From Nitrospirota bacterium (GTDB taxonomy: Bacteria; Nitrospirota; Thermodesulfovibrionia; JACRGW01), in contig JACRGW010000160.1 of assembly GCA_016212195.1 (NCBI GenBank), positions 1 to 24,038 of the forward strand: 24,038 nucleotides of DNA, written 5' to 3'. The notes below the pieces were generated by a model, which saw only the letters and a program-made list of their open reading frames with translations, was not told where the DNA came from and did not search any database. The position numbers and the translations under genes were made by a program. Shown piece after piece: positions 14,526 to 20,351 of this stretch; position 1 is the stretch's first letter, and each line of letters opens with the position of its first letter.

Positions 14526-14556
14526 ATTATATATCAGAAAGTCAAATCTTTGTCAA
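14526..14556 (-). promoter_or_regulatory. Sigma-70-type promoter of the pyr operon
   Basis: A perfect -35 box TTGACA (14556-14551) is followed by TATATA at 17 nt or by a perfect TATAAT (14531-14526) at 19 nt. The predicted start of transcription, about 14517-14520, gives a leader of roughly 100 nt that begins just before the PyrR-binding hairpin. It is the clearest promoter in the window. Confidence 0.85.
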
Positions 14557-14771
14557 CTATTTTTTATTACTAATTATAAGATTTTCAGTCGTCTTCTCCT
14601 GAAGTCAATTGGGAGGAAGTCATTCGTTTCTTTCTCTTCTATCTTTTTCAGCCCGAGATCAATGAGAATCCTTTTTTCTTCTTCATCCCTTTTACTGTAT
14701 TTTAACTACTTTAAGAATGAATATACAATATAAAATATCTTTTAGCTAATGTTCAAATATAAATAAAGAGA
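14557..14771. other. Intergenic region between ftsY and the pyr promoter; no gene, possible ORF remnant
   Basis: I see no RNA gene and no clear terminator for ftsY here. On the - strand a 43-codon open stretch (14705-14577, stop TAA at 14574) includes RILIDLGLKKIEEKETNDF and ends in an Arg-rich tail, but it follows an in-frame TAG and has no ATG, GTG or TTG start. It may be the decayed end of a lost gene or chance. Confidence 0.5.
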
Positions 14772-15668
14772 TTAAGTAAACAGTGCCTCTGTGAATTCCT
14801 CAGCATTAAAATCTCTTAGATCATCTATCTTCTCTCCTATCCCTATCATCTTTACAGGTATTTCGAGTTCTTTGATAATCGCTATTATTATTCCACCTTT
14901 TGCAGTTCCATCGAGCTTAGTGAGGACGATCCCTGTAACACCTATAGCCTCGTAAAATATCCTTGCCTGTTCAATCGCATTCTGTCCTGTTGAGGCATCA
15001 ATTACAAGTAGGACTTCATGCGGAGCTCCGGGTAGTTCTTTATCCATTACCCTTTTTACCTTCTTAAGTTCCTCCACAAGATAAACTTTTGTATGGAGCC
15101 TCCCTGCAGTATCTACAATAACTATATCAACACCTTTTGCCTTTGCAGACTGGATGGCATCAAAGACAACAGCCCCTGGGTCTGCATCGCTTTTATGTTT
15201 TACCACCCTTGCCCCTACCCTGTCTCCCCATATTGATAACTGCTCTATTGCGGCTGCCCTGAATGTATCCCCTGCGACTAGTAAGACCTCTTTCCCTTCA
15301 TCCTTAAATCTCTTCGCAAGCTTACCTATGGTTGTTGTCTTACCAGTACCATTTACACCTACAACCATAATGACCGCAGGTTTATGACCATTTATAAGGA
15401 GAGGTGCTTCTCCCTTTTTAAGGATCTTGAATATCTCCACCTTCAGGGTCTCCCTTAGATTCGCAGGGTCAGTCCTTTCTATAATACCAATAATCTCTTT
15501 ACTGGCTTTCACCCCTAAATCAGATGTGATAAGCATCTCTTCAATTTCCTCAAGAACTGGGGTATCTATCCTCCCACCAAATACTCCTTCGATCCTTTCT
15601 GTAAGGTTTCTGCGGGTTTTAAGAAGTCCATCTTTAAGTCTGCCGAATATGTCCTTTTTATTTTCCAT
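14772..15668 (-). CDS. ftsY: Signal recognition particle receptor FtsY
   Basis: FtsY is the SRP receptor GTPase that docks ribosome-nascent chain complexes at the membrane. From MENKKDIFGRLKDGL, an N-terminal four-helix domain precedes the G domain: P-loop GVNGTGKTTT (104-113), DTFRAAA, DTAGRLHTK from 186, and TKLDG (250-254), ending DLRDFNAEEF. It is a short form without the long acidic A domain of E. coli. An upstream in-frame ATG at 15701 would add 11 residues, but that codon lies inside a dispersed palindromic repeat and has no ribosome-binding site. The chosen start matches typical FtsY N-termini, although its own Shine-Dalgarno is weak. It is the last gene before the pyr promoter. Confidence 0.95.
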   Translation of the reverse strand: MENKKDIFGRLKDGLLKTRRNLTERIEGVFGGRIDTPVLEEIEEMLITSDLGVKASKEIIGIIERTDPANLRETLKVEIFKILKKGEAPLLINGHKPAVIMVVGVNGTGKTTTIGKLAKRFKDEGKEVLLVAGDTFRAAAIEQLSIWGDRVGARVVKHKSDADPGAVVFDAIQSAKAKGVDIVIVDTAGRLHTKVYLVEELKKVKRVMDKELPGAPHEVLLVIDASTGQNAIEQARIFYEAIGVTGIVLTKLDGTAKGGIIIAIIKELEIPVKMIGIGEKIDDLRDFNAEEFTEALFT

Positions 15669-15695
15669 ATAAAACAATTTCTTTACTTCGCTTCC

Positions 15696-15751
15696 TGTCA
15701 TGCTGAACTTGTTTCAGCATCTATTGATTCTGAACCAAGTTCAGAATGACA
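15696..15751. repeat. Palindromic repeat upstream of ftsY
   Basis: A 56-nt imperfect palindrome runs from TGTCATGCTGAACTTG to AAGTTCAGAATGACA. The arms differ at a few positions and each contains a smaller palindrome (CTGAACTTGTTTCAG at 15703-15717, whose core also occurs in pyrC). It fills most of the gap between the dgkA-PAP2 stop and ftsY. The TGTCAT end contributes the spurious upstream ATG of ftsY. Confidence 0.88.
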
Positions 15752-15773
15752 AAAATTTATATATTATTATGGT

Positions 15774-16472
15774 TCATCTGAAAACCTGAAAGATCAAAAG
15801 TGTAATAATTGACCCTAATAGTGTACCCAAGATCACTTCCCAGAGGGTATGGACTCCCAATACTATTCTGCTACGACTAACTAAGAGAGCCAGAAACAAT
15901 GTCAATAACGATATAAGTATGTTTCCAGTAATAAAGGTGATAGATATCCAGATAGAAAAGGCTATGGCGGCATGACCGCTCGGCAGGCCTCCCCTCAAAG
16001 GAAGTCCCTTGCCTGTATATGCCTTCGTAATAATTACAGCTATTATCACTATGATAAGGGATATAAATGTGATATGTTCAGGAGTCTGTTTTACTCGTGG
16101 AATCCCTGATGTCATAATACGGTTCACTTGAGGGAAGAGAACGAGATAACCGATCACTAATGCCCCTGCCGAAGCTATAAGGACAGCACCAGCTGCTATA
16201 TCCTTCGCTATCTTTGCAAGGGGATGGTACTCCTCCTGAAAGAGGTCTACCATAACTTCCACTGCTGTATTTACCATCTCTGACAAAAGGACAATGATAA
16301 TAGCTAAAGTTATCGCTATGAATTCCATCTTTGAAAGACCTAATAGAAGGCTTATCAGAAGGACCGCTATCGCTGCAAGGAAATGCCATCTCATATGTTT
16401 CTGGGTCCTCACAACATAAATGATTCCCTCTATCGCAAGGTTTGCACTTTCGAACCAGTTCTTGGGTTTCAT
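15774..16472 (-). CDS. DgkA-type lipid kinase fused to a PAP2 phosphatase
   Basis: This membrane protein joins a diacylglycerol/undecaprenol kinase domain to a type 2 phosphatidic acid phosphatase domain. The kinase half (about 1-115) shows EMVNTAVEVMVDL (65-77) and KIAKDIAAGAVL (87-98). The phosphatase half (about 130-232) shows K150...R160, PSGH (164-167) and SR-x5-H-x3-E (201-212). The last acidic residue is Glu rather than the usual Asp, and the first motif is K-x9-R rather than K-x6-RP, so the phosphatase signature is atypical. Several hydrophobic segments span each half. Fusion suggests one enzyme that interconverts a polyprenol or lipid alcohol and its phosphate, plausibly undecaprenol recycling (inference). 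It follows ybeY in the conserved phoH-pgpH-ybeY-dgkA order. Confidence 0.88.
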   Translation of the reverse strand: MKPKNWFESANLAIEGIIYVVRTQKHMRWHFLAAIAVLLISLLLGLSKMEFIAITLAIIIVLLSEMVNTAVEVMVDLFQEEYHPLAKIAKDIAAGAVLIASAGALVIGYLVLFPQVNRIMTSGIPRVKQTPEHITFISLIIVIIAVIITKAYTGKGLPLRGGLPSGHAAIAFSIWISITFITGNILISLLTLFLALLVSRSRIVLGVHTLWEVILGTLLGSIITLLIFQVFR

Positions 16473-16506
16473 AATAAAATCCTAAAACCTATTATAAAAA
16501 ACACGG

Positions 16507-16590
16507 GATTGCTTTGCTACGCTCGCAATGACAATTTAATTAATACTAATGATTTTATGTCATTGCGAGGAGCGAAGCAACGAAGCAATC
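16507..16590. repeat. Inverted pair of ATTGC...GCAATGACA palindromic repeats between dgkA-PAP2 and ybeY
   Basis: The left arm (16507-16533) begins GATTGCTTTGC and ends GCTCGCAATGACA; the right arm (16558-16590) begins TGTCATTGCGAGGAGCGAAG and ends GAAGCAATC. They are inverse complements apart from an insertion of about six bases. The 24-bp AT-rich spacer would form the loop of a long hairpin. The right arm overlaps the 3' end of ybeY and provides its stop codon. Confidence 0.9.
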
Positions 16591-17000
16591 TCTTTCTCTT
16601 TTCTTCTCATCCTCTCCGCCTCAGTCTCTGTATAATGGGTATAACCGTATAGATGGAGTATGCTGTGAATTAGAAGGGTATTGAGTTCATTATATAGAGT
16701 TACTCTTCTTTCCCTCGCCTGTCGAAACACAGCAGGGATAGAAATTATGATATCTCCGAGCACCTCTGGATGGAAATTATGAAATTTTTCTTCCTCTACC
16801 GGAAAAGATATGACATCAGTAGTCTTCTTAATCCCCCTGTACTTCGAGTTCAGTTCCTCCATCTTTTTATCATTCACAAGGAGGATGCTCAACTCGGGAT
16901 CATAGGGAAAGGTCAGTATCTTTAAGATTCTCTTTATCGTCCTTTGTATTCTCGGCAGGTTTACTCTGATCTTCCGCTGCTGATTTCTTATGCGTATCAT
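16560..17000 (-). CDS. ybeY: Endoribonuclease YbeY, 16S rRNA maturation / ribosome quality control
   Basis: YbeY is a zinc-dependent single-strand RNase needed for 16S rRNA 3' processing and ribosome quality control. The metal site is H112-x3-H116-x5-H122 in IHSILHLYGYTHYTETEAERM; the family consensus is HGxLHLxGyDH, so G-to-S and D-to-T changes are present beside intact His ligands. NSKYRGIKKTTDVISFP (51-67) is the other family block. The N-terminus MIRIRNQQRKIRVN resembles YbeY starts in other phyla, which supports the ATG at 17000 although this overlaps the 7TM-HD gene by 101 nt. The last residues (IASLLRSSQ) and the stop are encoded by a dispersed palindromic repeat, so the native C-terminus has been replaced. 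Length (146 aa) is still normal. Confidence 0.93.
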   Translation of the reverse strand: MIRIRNQQRKIRVNLPRIQRTIKRILKILTFPYDPELSILLVNDKKMEELNSKYRGIKKTTDVISFPVEEEKFHNFHPEVLGDIIISIPAVFRQARERRVTLYNELNTLLIHSILHLYGYTHYTETEAERMRRKEKEIASLLRSSQ

Positions 17001-18582
17001 AAGGTCGTTGCTCGATTCCGGGAGGAATGCCCATATTAGGGTATATTATTCTGTGATGAAATATTCCGGAAAGGATAAGATTAAAGTTTTTTGTAATCTC
17101 ATCGAGATCCTTTAAGGTCAATTCACATTCATTTAACTGACCATCTACAAAGATATTCGTTACTATCTTATGTACGAGTGCTGAGATCCTTGCAGGTGTG
17201 GGGTCCTGAAGAACCCTTGATGATGCCTCTACAGCATCCGCAAGCATAACGATGGCTGCTACCTTTGTCTGTGGCTTAGGGCCGGAATATCTGTAATCAT
17301 CTTCCGAGATAGGCGCCATAGAGGAATCCCAACTATCCTTAGCTTTCTGATGAAAATATGTTATAAGGCTTGTGCCATGATGTTGGCGTATTATATCTAT
17401 AACAACCTCCGGTAGATCCTGACTCTTTGCGAGTTCAACTCCCTCTTTTATATGGGATGTTAATATAAGACTGCTCATGCTCGGAGTTAATTTATCATGC
17501 AGGTTGACTGTTCCCTGGTTTTCGATAAAATATTCTGGCATCTTCATCTTTCCCACATCATGATAGTAAGAACTTACCCGAGCGAGGAGGGGATTCACGC
17601 CTATAGCCTCAGCCGCAGTCTCAGATAGATTCCCCACAATAATACTATGATGATATGTGCCAGTGGCAGCCATTAAAAGGTTTCTCATCAAAGGCTGATT
17701 AAGATCAAGGAGTTCAAGTAATTTTATATCTGTAGTAATTTTAAAAACAGACTCGAAGAGAGGAAGAAGTCCAGATACTACAATGGCTAAAACAAAGCCA
17801 TTACTCAAACCGAAGAGGAAATCTAAAAGGGCTTTGTATGTAAACAATGTCCCGTTATGCAGGTCTATAGCTATTATTGTTAAAAGATTTGCCAAGCCTA
17901 CAAAAAAGCCTGCCCTTAATATGGCTGACCTTTTACTACAGCGGATGACACTGAAAGAGGCAACAATGCTACCTATAAAAACATATATAGGAAATAATGT
18001 CTCAGAGGTAACCCATACACCTGAGAGGAGACCTATTGTAAAAGAGAAGACTATAGCGAGGTGTATATCAAAGAGCAGGGCTACCAACATGGCTCCGGAC
18101 GCAACAGGGATTCCGAAGATAATGGTAGGGGAACCTACAAATCCGATGTAATCAGCAAAGGCATTAAGAATGACATAGGAAAACTTTGAAAGGAGTATAG
18201 TCCCTATTAGAAGGATGCCTAAGAGACCAAGTTTCCGCAAGTCTTTTGTGAGTAAGGGCTTATACCTGTTTATATCTCTGTAGATTATATATATTATGAG
18301 GAAACTTATGAGGAAGAGACCAATCCTTACCATCCAGGGTGATAATATTATTCCCCTTGATAGAAATTCACAGCGGAAAGGTTCGGTTTCTGGTGAAAGG
18401 ATAAGTGAAAGAGAAAGGATGATTGAAAATGCCAGAAGACCTTTCAGGATTTCTTCTTTCTTTAGATGTGACCGCCAGAGCTGGATAAGGCTTTTTATAT
18501 CTTTATCAGCCTGAATCCCCTCTTTTGGAAAAGGAATAACCTTATGGTGATTATTCTCCCTCGCCTTTAGAACCCTTTTCAT
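16900..18582 (-). CDS. pgpH: 7TM-HD family phosphohydrolase (PgpH/YqfF-like), lacking the large extracellular domain
   Basis: Members of this family hydrolyse cyclic di-AMP. A first membrane helix (about 45-62) is followed by only some 20 residues (63-82) before the next helix. Listeria PgpH (about 718 aa) has an extracellular 7TMR-HDED domain of roughly 250 residues there, so the 560-aa protein here lacks it. Several further hydrophobic segments run to about 275. The cytoplasmic HD domain has H311, HD 341-342 (YYHDVGKMKMPEY), H377, HH 401-402 and D449 (MLADAVEASSR). The C-terminal tail after 517 is charged and low in complexity and overlaps ybeY out of frame. The start overlaps phoH by 32 nt. 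Cyclic-di-AMP hydrolysis is inferred; the way it senses a signal must differ. Confidence 0.88.
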   Translation of the reverse strand: MKRVLKARENNHHKVIPFPKEGIQADKDIKSLIQLWRSHLKKEEILKGLLAFSIILSLSLILSPETEPFRCEFLSRGIILSPWMVRIGLFLISFLIIYIIYRDINRYKPLLTKDLRKLGLLGILLIGTILLSKFSYVILNAFADYIGFVGSPTIIFGIPVASGAMLVALLFDIHLAIVFSFTIGLLSGVWVTSETLFPIYVFIGSIVASFSVIRCSKRSAILRAGFFVGLANLLTIIAIDLHNGTLFTYKALLDFLFGLSNGFVLAIVVSGLLPLFESVFKITTDIKLLELLDLNQPLMRNLLMAATGTYHHSIIVGNLSETAAEAIGVNPLLARVSSYYHDVGKMKMPEYFIENQGTVNLHDKLTPSMSSLILTSHIKEGVELAKSQDLPEVVIDIIRQHHGTSLITYFHQKAKDSWDSSMAPISEDDYRYSGPKPQTKVAAIVMLADAVEASSRVLQDPTPARISALVHKIVTNIFVDGQLNECELTLKDLDEITKNFNLILSGIFHHRIIYPNMGIPPGIEQRPYDTHKKSAAEDQSKPAENTKDDKENLKDTDLSL

Positions 18583-19522
18583 ATCTTTCGTAGGCCTTTA
18601 TAATCTCCTGTACCAGCCTGTGTCTCACCACATCCTTCTCTGTAAAGTAGATAAACTTGATCCCTTTAATATCAGATAGGATCTTCTGGGATTCAATAAG
18701 ACCGGAGGCCTTCCCGGGCGGGAGGTCTACCTGCGTTATATCGCCTGTAATGACTGTCTTGGAGTTAAAGCCTAAGCGGGTGAGGTACATCTTCATCTGC
18801 TCTAATGTTGTATTCTGGGCTTCATCCAAGATAATGAAAGAGTCATTAAGGGTTCTGCCTCTCATGAAGGCAAGCGGGGCTATTTCTATAACGCCTCTCT
18901 CAAGGAGTTTATTTGCCTTATCCATTTCCATCATATCGAAGAGGGCATCGTAAAGGGGTCTCAGATAAGGATTTACCTTTTCATACATATCACCTGGCAG
19001 GAACCCGAGTTTTTCACCTGCCTCTACAGCAGGTCTTGCAAGAATTATTCTCGCAACCTCTTTCTTAATGAGTGCTGACACGGCCATTGCCATAGCCAGG
19101 TAGGTTTTACCAGTCCCCGCAGGTCCTATCCCAATTACAATATCATACTCCCTGATGGCTTCAACATACCTTCTCTGTCCCTCTGTTTTTGGTATTATAA
19201 ATCTCTTTTTTGATGAGACAGGGATTGCGTTAAGAAACAATTCCCTGATAGGTGCCCCTTTATCTTCAGCAAAGGCCCTTATGGCATACCTGATATCCTC
19301 TGGCTGGATAGAAAAACCTTCGGAACCGAGAGAGCTAAGTTCATCGAGTAATTTTCTGGCGCGCTCAACCGCTTCCTCTTTTCCTTCTATGAGTATCTTA
19401 TTCCCCCTCGCTTTTACCTCAATACCAAATACATCTTCGATGAATTTCCTGTTCCTATCCATATCTCCATAGAGGAACGAAAGGTCTCTTTCATTCTCAA
19501 CGGTTAATTCTTTCTTACTCGT
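18551..19522 (-). CDS. phoH: PhoH-like ATPase (PhoL/YbeZ family), probable ACG start
   Basis: This PhoH/PhoL family ATPase is usually encoded with ybeY and linked to RNA and ribosome metabolism. Numbering from the ATG at 19462, a KH-like N-terminal part precedes the P-loop GIGPAGTGKT (111-120), GFLPGDMYEKVNPYLRPLYD and the Walker B box ILDEAQNTT (211-219). The ATG at 19462 would remove a conserved part: the upstream codons continue in frame as SKKELTVENERDLSFLYGD, which fits family N-termini. The frame is open back to a TAG at 19525-19523, and the codon just after it is ACG (19522-19520), 5 nt past a perfect AAGGAGG. No ATG, GTG or TTG occurs between. I therefore annotate the ACG as the likely start; a point mutation or sequencing error of ATG is the alternative. 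Confidence 0.9.
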   Translation of the reverse strand, partial: TSKKELTVENERDLSFLYGDMDRNRKFIEDVFGIEVKARGNKILIEGKEEAVERARKLLDELSSLGSEGFSIQPEDIRYAIRAFAEDKGAPIRELFLNAIPVSSKKRFIIPKTEGQRRYVEAIREYDIVIGIGPAGTGKTYLAMAMAVSALIKKEVARIILARPAVEAGEKLGFLPGDMYEKVNPYLRPLYDALFDMMEMDKANKLLERGVIEIAPLAFMRGRTLNDSFIILDEAQNTTLEQMKMYLTRLGFNSKTVITGDITQVDLPPGKASGLIESQKILSDIKGIKFIYFTEKDVVRHRLVQEIIKAYERYEKGSKGEGE

Positions 19523-19527
19523 CTAAT

Positions 19528-19534
19528 CCTCCTT
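19528..19534 (-). promoter_or_regulatory. Consensus Shine-Dalgarno AAGGAGG before the ACG codon of phoH
   Basis: On the - strand AAGGAGG is followed by ATTAG and then ACG AGT AAG. It is the best Shine-Dalgarno seen in the window and sits correctly for the ACG codon. The first in-frame ATG (19462) is too far away to use it. Confidence 0.8.
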
Positions 19535-19577
19535 TTTCTTAATCAATAAAGTGTTTAAACATAAAGGATTTAAGCTT

Positions 19578-19607
19578 ATTTAACCTGTCCTTTTAATTCT
19601 TTTTCAA
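19578..19607 (-). promoter_or_regulatory. Candidate promoter of the phoH operon
   Basis: The gap before phoH has TTGAAA (19607-19602), an 18-nt spacer and TTAAAT (19583-19578) on the - strand. Both boxes deviate from the sigma-70 consensus and the region is very AT-rich, so this is a weak call based mainly on location in the only sizeable gap between the SPOR gene and phoH. Confidence 0.3.
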
Positions 19608-19655
19608 TATAAAATATTTTACCACAAAGTTTTACTCTATTCAATCGAAATTTCC

Positions 19656-20351
19656 TCATTTTAATACCACAAAGGCCTGAATATTCTCTTTTACCTTAAT
19701 CCTCTTAACCTGCTCTTCTGCTTTCTCCCTATCTTTAAACTCGCCTACCCATACCTTATATAGTGTACCTTCGCCCTGAATATCTTTAGTCGCTATATAG
19801 GCATAGTAACCCTTCTTTTTCAGTTTATTCATCACTTTTTCTGCAATGTCGTTCGTTGTATATGCCCCAACCTGCACTGCATAAGTCTTACCTGGAGTTT
19901 CAGATGCCCCCGAGGAATCTCGAACTTTTTCCTTAACTCCCTTGACCTGATTCTGGGTCTCTGATTTCTTTTTTGAATTCTGACCTGATTCGAGACCAAC
20001 AGAATCCTTTTTTCTTTTTGAAGCAAGAGTTTGGTAAAAGGTTAAATCTTTATTCTCTGACTTTTGTTTTCCGTTATCTCTGGAGATGCCTTTAGATAAA
20101 TCACCCTTTGAGTCTTCAATCCTGGGTTTTGGTCCCTCTTTTGTCTTAAGCCCTTTTTCTTCTGTCCTGGTTCTTGACTCCTGAGTCTTAAGAAAATGGT
20201 CTATTTTTTTGGCTTCCATCCTTGTGCCAAGTATAAACCCTGATATAAATATCAATGCGCCTGAAAAAAGACCCCCGAGCACAAACAGAAACGCCCTTTT
20301 CCAGTTTGTTTCAGAACCAGATTTATGTCTTGAATATTGATGGTTAAACAC
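19656..20351 (-). CDS. SPOR-domain membrane protein
   Basis: A short N-terminal cytoplasmic segment is followed by one membrane helix (about 19-42, FLFVLGGLFSGALIFISGFI). A long Lys/Ser/Glu-rich, presumably periplasmic linker (43-153) leads to a C-terminal SPOR domain (about 155-230: KTYAVQVGAYTTN ... TLYKVWVGEFKDREKAEEQV). SPOR domains bind denuded glycan strands at division sites, as in FtsN, so a role at the septum or in cell-wall remodelling is likely. The start is GTG, overlapping the queA stop by 8 nt (GTGTTTAA) with GGAGG just upstream. The family is sure; the exact role and gene name are not. Confidence 0.88.
   Translation of the reverse strand: MFNHQYSRHKSGSETNWKRAFLFVLGGLFSGALIFISGFILGTRMEAKKIDHFLKTQESRTRTEEKGLKTKEGPKPRIEDSKGDLSKGISRDNGKQKSENKDLTFYQTLASKRKKDSVGLESGQNSKKKSETQNQVKGVKEKVRDSSGASETPGKTYAVQVGAYTTNDIAEKVMNKLKKKGYYAYIATKDIQGEGTLYKVWVGEFKDREKAEEQVKRIKVKENIQAFVVLK

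Noticed and set aside
14574..14705. Short open frame upstream of the pyr promoter as a small gene
   Set aside because: It has no start codon, no ribosome-binding site and an in-frame stop immediately upstream.
15696..15751. Palindrome before ftsY considered as an intrinsic terminator of the dgkA-PAP2 operon
   Set aside because: No T tract follows the stem on the transcribed strand, and the same core occurs inside pyrC coding sequence, so it is better described as a dispersed repeat.
20100..20200. Heptad-like stretch in the SPOR protein linker as another inserted repeat
   Set aside because: The similarity to the pyrK and carA heptads is loose and the linker is low-complexity anyway, so an insertion cannot be supported.
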